Assembly (NCBI RefSeq): GCF_030412915.1
Contig: NZ_JAUHJR010000002.1
Coordinates: forward strand, 496,001 to 560,000
Length of the DNA stretch: 64,000 bases
Reading direction: 5' to 3'
Source of the DNA: Nocardioides abyssi
Lineage (GTDB): Bacteria > Actinomycetota > Actinomycetes > Propionibacteriales > Nocardioidaceae
A program made the translations under genes and the position numbers. Below are positions 40,701-51,546 of this stretch, one piece after another. Each line of letters starts with the position of its first letter. Position 1 is the first letter of the stretch. The notes beneath the pieces were generated by a model. The model made no database searches and was not told the origin of the DNA. It saw only the letters and a list, made by a program, of their open reading frames with translations.

Positions 40701-41135
40701 TCAGGCGTCGACCCGGGACCGGGCGCACGCGACGACCGCCACCAGGTCGAGCCCGTAGGCCGGGCCGTCACCGGCGGCGTACGTCGCCAGGTTGGCGGCG
40801 CCGCGCTCGACCAGCCGACCCGCACCGACCGCGTTGCCGCGGGCGGCGTGGGTCAGGCCGACGCAGAGCTGCGCGAGTCCCTGCCACAGCGGTCGCTCGG
40901 CCTCGGGGCCGGACTTCCACCGGACCTCCAGCGCCTCGTGGGCGGCGAAGGGGCGACCGAGGTCGAGCAGCTCGCGGGCGTAGGAGACGGTCTCCGCGCC
41001 CGGGAGCGGCTCCTCGGAGATCGGCTCGACGCCGGGTCGGCCGTAGGGCAGCGGGCGGCCCAGCTCGTCCCGCGGACGCGCCTGCTCGGCCCGGCCGTGG
41101 GCGTTGCGGTCCCGTTCCCTGCCTCCGCGCTCCAT
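40701..41135 (-). CDS. DUF309 protein
   Basis: 144 residues. The DUF309 helical core is seen in YARELLDLGRPFAAHEALEVRWK and LWQGLAQLCVGLTHAARGNAVGA. The N-terminal 45 residues are charged and low complexity, so a later start near 41030 is possible. Function is unknown. Confidence 0.8.
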   Translation of the reverse strand: MERGGRERDRNAHGRAEQARPRDELGRPLPYGRPGVEPISEEPLPGAETVSYARELLDLGRPFAAHEALEVRWKSGPEAERPLWQGLAQLCVGLTHAARGNAVGAGRLVERGAANLATYAAGDGPAYGLDLVAVVACARSRVDA

Positions 41136-41198
41136 GCCACGACCCTCCCACCGCCGTGGTGGCGCCGGGTCAGGGGAGCGGCAGGGTCAGCGTCTGGG

Positions 41199-43346
41199 TC
41201 AGGGGAGCGGCAGGCGGAGGAACCGCGGCCGGTAGAGCAGCGGGTCGTCGAGGACCTCGCCGACGTCGGTGCGGTTGCGGCTGTAGGACACGACCACCGA
41301 CCCCGGCCGGGGGAGCAGGTCGGGGTGGGCGAGCGGCATGTAGCGCAGCTCGCCGGTCGAGCTGTCCGACGGCAGGTCGGCGACGGGCGGTTGGGCGGTG
41401 AACGGCCCGGTCGGGGCGGGGGCGGTCCAGAAGACGAGGTCGGAGCCGAGGAACTCGTCGCGCTTGCTGAAGGCGTACCACCGGCCGTCGCGCTCGAAGA
41501 CGCTGAGCGTCTGGGAGGTCCCGCCGGCCGCGGCGACGAGCTCCGCGGCCGCGGCCGGGTCGCGCACCCAGCCGGCGCCGTCCCAGTAGCGCCACCGGTC
41601 GGGGTCGAGCACGTCGTCGGGCCGCACGCGGGCGACGCGGAGGGAGAAGCCGGTCGGCGTCCCGTCGTCGGGCCGCGCGGTGCCGTAGAGGTACAGCCAC
41701 CCGCCCTCCAGCGCGGTCGCCGCGCCCCACATCGGCCGGGTCGTGTCGGCGGAGTCCGGGCCGACGTCGACGCGGTCGACGAGCTGCGGCGTACCGCCCT
41801 CGGGGACGACGAAGAGGGCGACCGCGGGGCCGACGTTCTCGAAGCCGAACGCGTCGTCGCGGTCGGTCGAGCGGACCCGCTGGGCGGTGACCGTGACGAG
41901 GTCGTAGCCGGGCCGGCCGCTCGCCACGACCGACATCGGCCAGTAGCCGACCTCGCGGTCGCGGTCCGGCACGACCGCGCCGCCGCCGGCCGGCACCACG
42001 ACCTGGAGGCAGCCGGGCTCGACGACGAGCATCGAGTTGCGCACGAACCGCTCATCGCCCTCGCCGCCGCGCAGGGTGTCGCCGAAGACCCAGATGTTGC
42101 GCCCGTCCTGCAGCCCGGCCTGCGCGCCGACGTCGCCGCCGCGGAACTGCGGCGAGCCGCGCAGCTCGGTGATCCGGTTGAGGTCGTCGACCGTGCGGAC
42201 GGGTCCGGTGGGCTCGCAGGTGCTGGCCGAGGCGAGGCTGGGGTACGCCGCCGCGTCGTCCGACCCGGGGAGCAGCGTCACGGTGAGCACCGTCCCGGCC
42301 GCCAGCGCGGCCAGCACCGCGACCAGCTGCAGCCGCCAGCGACCGCTCGTGGGCACGTCGTCGGCCACGCCGGACGGTCCGGCCGCCGCCGGGCTGTGCC
42401 GCACGCCGTCGAACCGGGTGAGCGCCAGGACGAGCAGGCCCGTGGCCACCACGGCACCGAGGAACCACAGGGCGCGGCCCGCCCCGCCGCCGGCCGCCGC
42501 GTCCCGGACCCCGTCGGCGGCCGCCCCGGCGCTGGTCCACCGCACCAGGTCGGCCCACGGCCCGGGGAGCAGCAGCGGGTCGTCGGCCACCAGCAGCGGC
42601 GCGGGCAGCACCAGCAGGCCCGCAGCGCCGATGAGCAGCCCGGCCAGCCCGAGCAGCGCCTCGAGGGCCAGGGTCAGGAAGCCCGCGGCGAGCACCCCCA
42701 GCGCCAGCACCGTCGCGACCTCGGTCGCCGCGCCGCCGGGCACGTCGGGCAGCAGCGGGGTCACCCCGACCGCGAGCATCGCGAGCGCGCCGACCGCCGC
42801 GAGCCGGAGCAGGCCGCGCGGCAGCGTGCGCGCGAACGGCCCCCACACCAGGGAGACGACCAGCACCAGGACGAACCCGCCGCCGGCAGCGGCCAGCCCC
42901 AGCACGTCGTACGCCGGCGCGTCGCGCACCGCCCCGGCCCCCGCTCCCGCCCGCTCGACCGACACCGTCCGGCCCCGACGCTCCTCGGCGGCCCGGACCG
43001 CGGCCACGACGGCGCGGTCGAGCTCGGGGGTGCGCAGGCGGGGGAGGAGCAGGGTGTCCTCGGTGCTGCTCAGGTCGACGACCACGACCGCGACGACCTC
43101 GCCGTCGGCCAGCGCCCGCTCCGCCTCGGCCCGGTCGCCCTCGGGCGCGGCGTCGAAGGGCGCGCCGGGCAGCGCGTCGACGTCGCCGGCGAGCGGTCCG
43201 ACCACGACCTCCGGCCCGACCAGGAGCACCGGCGCCCGGTGCGTGCGGCCGGCCGCGGCGTCGTCGAGGACGGGCAGCACGGCCACCAGCGCGGCGAGCA
43301 GGACCACCAGGCCGGCGATCGTGCGCAGGCGCCGCCGAGTGCTCAC
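41199..43346 (-). CDS. Polytopic membrane protein fused to a DUF4185 beta-propeller
   Basis: 715 residues. The N-terminal 370 residues resemble an ABC-2-type permease half: first helix (IAGLVVLLAALVAVLPVLDD), an extracytoplasmic loop, and six or so helices (LAAAGGGFVLVLVVSLVWG to LFLGAVVATGLLVLAL). After a further helix (LVAVLAALAAGTVLTVTLL) comes a C-terminal extracellular domain (about 400-715) with DUF4185 features: GRNIWVFGDTL, RNSMLVV, TARPDDGTP, YAFSKRDEFLGSDLVFW and SYSRNRTD. DUF4185 is a predicted five-bladed propeller, hydrolase-like. The fusion is unusual; no ATPase gene adjoins. Confidence 0.75.
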   Translation of the reverse strand: MSTRRRLRTIAGLVVLLAALVAVLPVLDDAAAGRTHRAPVLLVGPEVVVGPLAGDVDALPGAPFDAAPEGDRAEAERALADGEVVAVVVVDLSSTEDTLLLPRLRTPELDRAVVAAVRAAEERRGRTVSVERAGAGAGAVRDAPAYDVLGLAAAGGGFVLVLVVSLVWGPFARTLPRGLLRLAAVGALAMLAVGVTPLLPDVPGGAATEVATVLALGVLAAGFLTLALEALLGLAGLLIGAAGLLVLPAPLLVADDPLLLPGPWADLVRWTSAGAAADGVRDAAAGGGAGRALWFLGAVVATGLLVLALTRFDGVRHSPAAAGPSGVADDVPTSGRWRLQLVAVLAALAAGTVLTVTLLPGSDDAAAYPSLASASTCEPTGPVRTVDDLNRITELRGSPQFRGGDVGAQAGLQDGRNIWVFGDTLRGGEGDERFVRNSMLVVEPGCLQVVVPAGGGAVVPDRDREVGYWPMSVVASGRPGYDLVTVTAQRVRSTDRDDAFGFENVGPAVALFVVPEGGTPQLVDRVDVGPDSADTTRPMWGAATALEGGWLYLYGTARPDDGTPTGFSLRVARVRPDDVLDPDRWRYWDGAGWVRDPAAAAELVAAAGGTSQTLSVFERDGRWYAFSKRDEFLGSDLVFWTAPAPTGPFTAQPPVADLPSDSSTGELRYMPLAHPDLLPRPGSVVVSYSRNRTDVGEVLDDPLLYRPRFLRLPLP

Positions 43347-43534
43347 CGGGCCAGTCTGCCCACTCGACCCGGTGGCCGCTCACCCCCGGTCACCCGGTCA
43401 CCCTCGGGTCACCCGTGCAAGCAGGACGAGCCCGGTGGTCACGGCCGCGAGCAGCCACGCGGCGGTGCAGGCGAGGAAGGGCGCCCCTCAGCCGTACGCC
43501 ACGCGCGGGGGTCCTGGGTGGGTACCGGGACGTC

Positions 43535-43948
43535 ATGACGCACACGCCCGACGAGGCTGCGACCGGCCCGAGCACCCCCGCGGGGACCGGTCCCGAGCCG
43601 ACCTCCCCGGCCACCTCCGCCACCCCGGCCACCGAGCCCGCTGGCCAGCCGGCCGCCCAGGCGCCCTCGTCGCGCGGCGGGGACCCGCTCCGCGGCTCGC
43701 TGACCAGCGGGGTCTGGGCGGCGCTCGTCGCCTTCGGCCTCGTGCTGGTGCTGCTCGTGGTCTTCATCGCGCAGAACACCGAGCCCGTGCTCGTCCGGTT
43801 CCTCGGCTTCGAGGGCGAGACCCCGCTGGCCGTCGCGCTGCTGATCGCCGTCGCCGCCGGTCTGCTGCTCACCGCCCTCGCCGGCACGCTGCGCCTGTGG
43901 CAGGTCCGCCGCCGCGTCCGCCGCGAGACCAAGCGCGCCCGGCGCTGA
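43535..43948 (+). CDS. LapA-domain membrane protein
   Basis: 137 residues: a Pro/Thr-rich N-terminus of 50 residues, then two helices (VWAALVAFGLVLVLLVVFIAQN and PLAVALLIAVAAGLLLTALAG) flanking QNTEPVLVRFLGFEGETPL, the LapA (YciS-type) pattern. A basic C-terminus follows. The start ATG at 43535 is preceded by GGGTACCGGGACGTC without a clear ribosome site. Envelope role unknown. Confidence 0.82.
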   Translation: MTHTPDEAATGPSTPAGTGPEPTSPATSATPATEPAGQPAAQAPSSRGGDPLRGSLTSGVWAALVAFGLVLVLLVVFIAQNTEPVLVRFLGFEGETPLAVALLIAVAAGLLLTALAGTLRLWQVRRRVRRETKRARR

Positions 43949-44186
43949 CGCCCGCCCGCGTCAAGAGTCGGCCGTCACTTCACGGCCATCCCTCCCGCTC
44001 CGCGGCCGATGCGATGGCCGCGAAGCGTGAGCATCCCAAGTTGACGTGGGATGTGCGCGCCACGTAGGTACCCCCATGGGGTATCCGAAGCGGAGGTGTT
44101 GGGCCTCCGCAGGACGTTCTGGGCCGATGCATCACCCCAGAAGGTCTGGCGTACCACCTATAGGTGGTACGCCTGCACCCCCCGCC
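43949..44186. other. Convergent intergenic region with hairpins
   Basis: 238 bp between lapA and the ROK gene. It contains small inverted repeats (GGCCGTCACTTCACGGCC near 43974, ATACCCCATGGGGGTA-like near 44069) and the palindrome at 44148-44173. No gene is seen. Confidence 0.6.
44148..44173. terminator. Perfect 26-bp palindrome at a convergent gene end
   Basis: GGCGTACCACCTA directly joined to TAGGTGGTACGCC: 13-bp arms with no loop base. It lies 14 bp from the ROK stop, between convergent genes, so a two-way terminator is likely; a protein site is possible. Confidence 0.5.
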
Positions 44187-45371
44187 TCAGGCCTCCGCGC
44201 GGGCCGCGCGGAGGCGCGCGTCGACGGCGGCGGGGGAGAGCTCGTGGTCGATGACGAGGGCGGCGCAGCCGACGAGGCCGGCGGAGTCGCCGTGGGCGGC
44301 GGGGGCGAAGCGCAGGTCGCGGGTGACCGAGCCGGCGGCGCGGGCGTAGACGGACTCGCGCATGCCGGCGGTGTAGAGGTCGAAGGCGGAGCCCATGTCG
44401 CCGCCGACGACGACGGTCTGCGGGTGGAGCAGGTTGACGGCGACGGCGAGCACCTCGCCGACGCGGCGGCCGCTCTCGCGCAGCAGGCTGCGGGCGACGG
44501 GGTCGCCGTCGAGGGCGAGGGCGACGAGGTCGCGGACGTGGCGGGCCTCGGCGCCGCCCTCGACGAGCCGGTTGACCATGGCCCAGCCGGCGGCGACGGT
44601 CTCGAGGCAGCCGTGGGCGCCGCAGCGGCACAGCAGCTCGTCGGCGCCCTCGACGCGGGTGTGGCCGAGCTCGCCGGTGACGCCGCGGGAGCCGTTGACC
44701 AGCCGTCCGTCGGCGATGACGCCGATGCCGAGGCCGGTGGAGGCCTTGACCACGAGCACGTCGCTGCCGAGCGGGGCGGGGCCGAACAGCTCGGACCGGG
44801 TGAGCGCCGAGGTGTCGTTGGTGAGGTGGAGGGGGGCGGTGCAGGCGTCGGTGAGGTACGGCGCCAGCGCGACGCCGTCCCAGCCCTTCATGACCGGGGC
44901 GTCGACGCTGACCCGCCGCTCGGGGTCGACCGTGCCGGGCAGCGAGAGCCCGATCCCGAGGACGGGCGGCTCGATCCCCACCAGGAGCGTCCGCAGCCGC
45001 TCGGCGACGCCGGTCATCACCTCGTCGGGCCCGCTGCCGACCTCGTGGTCGCGGGTGTCGCCGACGATCTCGCGGCCCTCGAGGTCGAAGACGCCGACCT
45101 GGGTGCGGGAGCGGCCGACGGCGATGCCGACGACGACCGCGGCGTCGACGTTGAAGGCGAGCGCACCGGCGGGGCGGCCGCCGGTGGAGGCCAGGCCGCC
45201 GCCCTCGACGAGCAGGCCGGCGCCGACCAGGGCGGAGACGCGCTGGGAGACGGCGGTGCGGGAGAGCCCGGTGGCGCGGCCGAGGTCGGCGCGGGTGGTC
45301 GCCTCGCCGCCGCGGACGAGGGACAGCAGGCCGCCGGCGGTGGTCTCGACGGGACCGGGGGAGGTGCTCAC
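44187..45371 (-). CDS. ROK-family transcriptional regulator of the Entner-Doudoroff operon
   Basis: 394 residues. An N-terminal MarR-like HTH (TTRADLGRATGLSRTAVSQR) precedes a ROK sugar-kinase fold with DxGxT-like VVGIAVGRSRTQVGVFD, GVTGELGHTRV, and the zinc motif CRCGAHGCLETV. ROK repressors respond to sugars or sugar phosphates. The start is the GTG at 45371; the open frame beyond that overlaps zwf and is a shadow. It is divergent from zwf-edd-eda with repeated AAAAGTCC elements between, indicating it controls that operon. Confidence 0.88.
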   Translation of the reverse strand: MSTSPGPVETTAGGLLSLVRGGEATTRADLGRATGLSRTAVSQRVSALVGAGLLVEGGGLASTGGRPAGALAFNVDAAVVVGIAVGRSRTQVGVFDLEGREIVGDTRDHEVGSGPDEVMTGVAERLRTLLVGIEPPVLGIGLSLPGTVDPERRVSVDAPVMKGWDGVALAPYLTDACTAPLHLTNDTSALTRSELFGPAPLGSDVLVVKASTGLGIGVIADGRLVNGSRGVTGELGHTRVEGADELLCRCGAHGCLETVAAGWAMVNRLVEGGAEARHVRDLVALALDGDPVARSLLRESGRRVGEVLAVAVNLLHPQTVVVGGDMGSAFDLYTAGMRESVYARAAGSVTRDLRFAPAAHGDSAGLVGCAALVIDHELSPAAVDARLRAARAEA

Positions 45372-45391
45372 CTGCAGATGAAAGCACGGGC

Positions 45392-45440
45392 ACTTTGTCC
45401 ACGAAAAGTCCCAAGTGGGGTTGTATCGATCCAAAAGTCC
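45392..45440. promoter_or_regulatory. AAAAGTCC repeats between ROK regulator and zwf
   Basis: AAAAGTCC occurs at 45404-45411 and 45433-45440 (29 nt apart), and an inverted ACTTTG at 45392. This is the likely operator region for the divergent regulator. Confidence 0.5.
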
Positions 45441-45455
45441 TGAGACCGTGGACCC

Positions 45456-46939
45456 ATGAACGCCTCCGACAGCCCGTCCCCGCACGCGGCCCTCCCGGAG
45501 CACTGCGACTTCACCGTCTTCGGCGGCACCGGCGACCTGGCCCTGCGCAAGCTCCTCCCCGCGCTCTACCACCGCGACCGCGAGGGCCAGCTGCTCCCGG
45601 GCCACCGCATCGTCGGCGTCTCCCGCAGCGCCCTCGACACCGACGGCTACCGCTCGCTGGTCCGCTCGGCGCTGGAGACCCACGTCCCCGCCGGCGAGCT
45701 CGAGCCGGCCGCGGTCGAGCGGCTCCTCTCCCGCCTGCACCACCTCGAGCTCGACGCCCACCAGCCCGAGGGCTGGCACGAGCTGCACGGCCTGCTCAAG
45801 GACCGCCCGGGCGCCGACCAGACCGTCCGCGTCTACTACCTGGCCGTCGCGCCGGGCCTGTTCGGCCCCACCTGCGAGCGCCTCGACGAGCTCGGCCTGG
45901 TCGACGAGCGCTCCCGCGTGGTGATGGAGAAGCCGATCGGCCACGACCTCGCCTCCGCGCGAGCGGTCAACGACGCGGTCGGCCGGGTCTTCGCCGAGCA
46001 CCAGGTCTTCCGCATCGACCACTACCTGGGCAAGGAGAGCGTGCAGAACCTGCTGGTCACGCGCTTCGCCAACGCCTTCCTCGAGCCGCTGTGGAACAGC
46101 CGCTGGGTCGACCACGTGCAGATCACCGTCGCCGAGACCGTCGGCGTCGGCGGGCGCGGCCCCTACTACGACAACGCCGGCGCGCTGCGCGACATGGTGC
46201 AGAACCACCTGCTCCAGCTGCTGTGCCTGGTCGCGATGGAGCCCCCGACGTACGTCGGTCGCGAGACCGTCCGCGACGAGAAGCTCAAGGTCCTCCAGGC
46301 GCTCAAGCCGCTGACCCCCGCCGACGTCGACCGCGACACCGTGCGCGGCGCCTACGAGGGGTACGCCGACGAGGTCGACCACCCCGACTCCCGCACCGAG
46401 ACCTTCGTGGCGCTCAAGGCCGAGGTGCAGAACTGGCGCTGGGCCGGCGTGCCGTTCTACCTGCGCACCGGCAAGCGGATGGACCAGCGCGCCTCGGAGA
46501 TCGTCGTGGTCTTCAAGGAGCCGCCGCACGCGATGTTCCCGCAGAGCGAGGGCACGACCGCGCCCAACCGGCTGCACATCCTGGTCCAGCCCGACGAGGG
46601 CATGAAGCTGCACCTGACCGCCAAGGAGCCCGGCCCGGGCGGCATCCGGCTGCGGCCGGTCTCGCTCGACCTCTCCTACGCGACCGCCTTCGACCAGCGC
46701 TCGCCCGACGCCTACGAGCGGCTGCTCATGGACGTCGTCCGCGGCAACCCGACGCTGTTCATGCGTCGCGACGAGGTCGAGGCCGCCTGGACCTGGGTCG
46801 AGCCGATCCTGGCCCGCTGGGCCCAGCGCTCCGCCGAGCTCGAGGAGCGCCCCGAGACCTACCCCGCCGGCTCGTCCGGACCGACCGCCGCCGCCGACCT
46901 CGTCGAGCGTGACGGCCGCACCTGGCAGGAGACCGACCA

Positions 46940-46943
<4 letters not shown>
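45456..46943 (+). CDS. zwf: Glucose-6-phosphate 1-dehydrogenase
   Basis: 495 residues. NADP-binding [19 protein letters not shown] at the N-terminus, the active-site segment [14 protein letters not shown] with catalytic His, [11 protein letters not shown], and the C-terminal substrate domain ([21 protein letters not shown]) are intact. It oxidises glucose 6-phosphate to 6-phosphogluconolactone. It is first in zwf-edd-eda with a GTGA overlap to edd, so it supplies the Entner-Doudoroff pathway here. Confidence 0.96.
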
Positions 46944-48824
<1,881 letters not shown>

Positions 48825-48841
<17 letters not shown>

Positions 48842-49526
48842 GTCGCCGGCCGTGTCGCCGGCCGTGTCGCCGGCCGAGTCCCTGCTGGACGCCCTCGCCG
48901 AGCGCGCCCCGGTCGTGCCGGTCGTCGTCGTCGACGACCTCGCCCACGCCGTGCCGGTCGCCCGGGCGCTGGCCGCCGGCGGCGTGCCGGTCGTCGAGCT
49001 GACCCTGCGCACCCCGGTCGCCCTCGACGCGATCCGCGCGATCGCCGCCGAGGTGCCCGAGGTGCTCGTCGGCGCCGGGACCGTCGTCACCCCCGACCAG
49101 GCCGAGCAGGCCCGGGCCGCAGGTGCGCAGTTCCTCGTCTCGCCCGGCGCCACCCCCCGCCTGCTGGCCGCCATGGACGCCACCGGCCTGCCGTTCCTCG
49201 CCGGCACCGCGACGGTCTCCGAGGTGCTGGCCGTGCTGGAGACCGGCCGCACCGAGATGAAGTTCTTCCCCGCCGAGGCGTCGGGCGGGGCGGGCTTCCT
49301 GGGCTCGGTCGCCTCGCCGGTCCCCACCGCGCGCTTCTGCCCCACCGGCGGGATCACGCCCGGCAACGCCGCGGCGTACCTCGCGCTCCCCAACGTCGCC
49401 TGCGTCGGCGGCTCCTGGCTCACCCCGAAGGACGCGCTGGCCGCCGGCGACTGGGCCCGCGTGACCGCCCTGGCCGGGGCGACCGCCGCCCTGCGCGCGC
49501 CCGGTCAGGACCAGCTCGCGGGGTGA
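48825..49526 (+). CDS. eda: KDPG aldolase
   Basis: About 233 residues. The TIM barrel has [15 protein letters not shown] with catalytic Glu, [13 protein letters not shown], and [11 protein letters not shown] with the Schiff-base Lys. It splits KDPG into pyruvate and glyceraldehyde 3-phosphate. The start is uncertain: a TTG at 48825, overlapping edd by 17 bp behind CGAGGTG, or a GTG at 48852. A short Ser-Pro-Ala-Val repeat ([13 protein letters not shown]) precedes the barrel. Confidence 0.93.
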
Positions 49527-49670
49527 TGGACCGCGGGGGTCGCCCGCCCTACTGTGTGCTCGCCCTGCAGGTCTCGAGCCCGCCGGGCACGGCGTCCCCG
49601 CTCGACCGTGGGGGGAGGGCGGGGACGTCCGCACGGGGCGGCCGGGGGCGCGGCCCGGGATACTGACGGG

Positions 49671-50309
49671 GTGACCGCCCCTTGCCGCCGGCCGCGCCGC
49701 GTGCCGGTGCTCCCGGTGGTCCTCGTGGCAGCGCTGGTGAACCTCCCCGTCCTGCACGGCGTCGTGCTCGACCGGCAGCTCGCCGCCGACGGCGTCGACC
49801 GGTCCGTCCGGGTCGAGGCGCACCGCGAGGCGGGCGGGCGGCACCTGCTCGACTACGTCGTCGCCGGCTCGGGTTACGTCGCCGACGTCGAGGAGGACGT
49901 CTACGAGGCTGCGGTCCGCACCGGCGAGGTCGAGGTGCGCCTGCTGCCCGACGAGCCCAGCACCCACCGCGTCGCCGGGGAGGTCCGCAGCCGCGTCGGG
50001 CTGGTCGTGGTGCTGCTGACCGACGCGGCGCTCGTGCTGATGCTCGGCCTGCTGTGGCACTTCCGCGGCCGCCGGGACCCGCAGGTGCGGATGGTCGCGG
50101 TGCGCGACGTCGAGCGCTGCCCGCCGGGTGCCTCGCTCGAGCAGGTCGGCGAGGACCGGTACGTCGCGTGCGGCGACGTGCTCGAGATCGGCGACGACGC
50201 GCTGGTGCTCGACCTCGGCGACCGCCGCGTGGAGGTGCTGCTCGGCGGCCACGCCAACCCCGTGGGCCACCAGCAGCCCGCGCGGGTCACCGGCCGGCTG
50301 CTCGGCTGA
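49671..50309 (+). CDS. Membrane protein of unknown function
   Basis: 212 residues from a GTG at 49671. One N-terminal helix (VPVLPVVLVAALVNLPVLHG), an extracellular segment (about 35-105), and a second helix (VGLVVVLLTDAALVLMLGLLW) are followed by a cytoplasmic domain with acidic strands. No family recognised. It stands alone between eda and the peroxidase. Confidence 0.7.
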   Translation: MTAPCRRPRRVPVLPVVLVAALVNLPVLHGVVLDRQLAADGVDRSVRVEAHREAGGRHLLDYVVAGSGYVADVEEDVYEAAVRTGEVEVRLLPDEPSTHRVAGEVRSRVGLVVVLLTDAALVLMLGLLWHFRGRRDPQVRMVAVRDVERCPPGASLEQVGEDRYVACGDVLEIGDDALVLDLGDRRVEVLLGGHANPVGHQQPARVTGRLLG

Positions 50310-50417
50310 GCACCCGCCACGGCCGCCGCCGGACCCGACCCGGACTCGCCGCGGACTCGCCCCGGACCCGCCCGGACTCGGCCCGGGGGCAACCGGCGGG
50401 CTGCCATGCTGGCGGCC

Positions 50418-50927
50418 ATGACGACCCTGCACGACTTCTCCGCCCGCGGCATCGACGGCAGCGACGTCGACCTCGCGGCGTACGCCGGCCAGGTGGTCCT
50501 GGTGGTCAACACCGCCTCGCAGTGCGGGTTCACCCCGCAGTACCAGGGCCTGCAGGCGCTGCACGACCGGTTCGCCGACCGCGGCTTCGCGGTGCTCGGC
50601 TTCCCGTGCGACCAGTTCGGCGGGCAGGAGCCGGGCAGCGACGAGGAGATCTCGGGCTTCTGCGAGCGCAACTTCGGGGTGACCTTCCCGCTGTTCGCCA
50701 AGGTGGAGGTCAACGGCCCCGGCGCCCACCCGGTCTTCGAGCACCTGCGCTCGGAGAAGGGTGGCGTGCTCGGCGACCGGATCAAGTGGAACTTCACCAA
50801 GTTCCTCGTCGGCCGCGACGGCCGCGTCGTCGACCGCTACGCGCCGACGACCAAGCCGGAGAAGATCGCCGCCGACGTCGAGGCCGCCCTCGCCGCCCCG
50901 GTCCCCGACGGGCAGGCGCCGGCCTGA
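50418..50927 (+). CDS. Glutathione peroxidase family protein
   Basis: 169 residues, thioredoxin fold. The active-site block VNTASQCGFTPQYQGL has the peroxidatic Cys, then FPCDQFGGQEPG with a second Cys, and KWNFTKFLVGRDG. Actinobacterial members use thioredoxin or mycothiol systems rather than glutathione. The ATG at 50418 is preferred. It overlaps the next gene by TGATG. Confidence 0.93.
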   Translation: MTTLHDFSARGIDGSDVDLAAYAGQVVLVVNTASQCGFTPQYQGLQALHDRFADRGFAVLGFPCDQFGGQEPGSDEEISGFCERNFGVTFPLFAKVEVNGPGAHPVFEHLRSEKGGVLGDRIKWNFTKFLVGRDGRVVDRYAPTTKPEKIAADVEAALAAPVPDGQAPA

Positions 50928-51412
50928 TGGCGCGCTTCACCTCTGGCACCAAGGCCGAGGCGGTCGTCCTCGCGCCGCGGCAGGCGATCTGGGACGTGCT
51001 CACCGACCCCGCCCTCGTCGCGGAGCTGACCCCGCTGCTGCAGCGGATCGAGGCCGACGGCGAGCACTGGACCTGGCACATGACCGGCATCGACGTGCTC
51101 GGCGTGAAGGTCAAGCCGACCTTCACCGAGCGGATGAGCTACCGCGACCTCGAGCGGATCGACTTCGTCCACGAGCCGCCGGTCGGCGTGGACGAGCGCG
51201 CGGGCGTCGAGGGCTGGTACGTCCTCACCGAGGTGCCCGAGTCGGAGGGCGGCGGCACGCACCTGGCCACGAGCCTCGACATCACGCTCGACCTGCCGCT
51301 GCCCAGGCTGTCCTCGCCCGCCGTCACCGCCGCCATGCGGGGCGTGATGGGACAGATGGGCGAGCGGTTCTCCAGGAACCTGCTCGCCCACCTCGGCGTC
51401 TCCGAACGCTGA
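50927..51412 (+). CDS. SRPBCC-superfamily protein
   Basis: 161 residues with the START-like fold pattern: APRQAIWDVLTDPALVAELTPLL, MSYRDLERIDFVHEPP, and a long C-terminal helix (VMGQMGERFSRNLLAHL). It is expected to bind a hydrophobic ligand. It is coupled to the peroxidase gene. Confidence 0.8.
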   Translation: MARFTSGTKAEAVVLAPRQAIWDVLTDPALVAELTPLLQRIEADGEHWTWHMTGIDVLGVKVKPTFTERMSYRDLERIDFVHEPPVGVDERAGVEGWYVLTEVPESEGGGTHLATSLDITLDLPLPRLSSPAVTAAMRGVMGQMGERFSRNLLAHLGVSER

Positions 51413-51436
51413 TCCCGAGCCTCGGGGCCGGTTCCG

Positions 51437-51503
51437 GGGGTAGTAACAGACAGAAACGTCCGCCACGGTGACCGTGACGGACGTTTCCGACCGTTACTAC
51501 CCC
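51437..51503. terminator. Long imperfect inverted repeat between convergent genes
   Basis: Nested arms: GGGGTAGTAAC (51437) with GTTACTACCCC (51493), GAAACGTCCG (51453) with CGGACGTTTC (51478), and CACGGT with ACCGTG in the centre. It ends between the SRPBCC gene and the MMPL gene and serves both strands as a terminator candidate. Confidence 0.6.
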
Positions 51504-51546
51504 GACGTACGCCGCGGGGAGAGCCGCGACGTACGCCGGAGGTGCG

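Noticed and set aside
40848-43538. Long plus-strand open frame of 896 codons
   Set aside because: Antisense to the DUF309 and DUF4185 fusion genes; composition is Arg/Gly/Val-rich as expected for a shadow in high-GC DNA.
45372-46613. Long minus-strand frame joined to the ROK gene (total 808 codons)
   Set aside because: The upstream half is antisense to zwf, is low complexity, and the ROK protein begins naturally at the GTG at 45371.
50310-50417. Repeated CGGACTCGCC/CGGACCCG words before the peroxidase
   Set aside because: Irregular low-complexity GC repeats without symmetry or conserved spacing; no function can be assigned.
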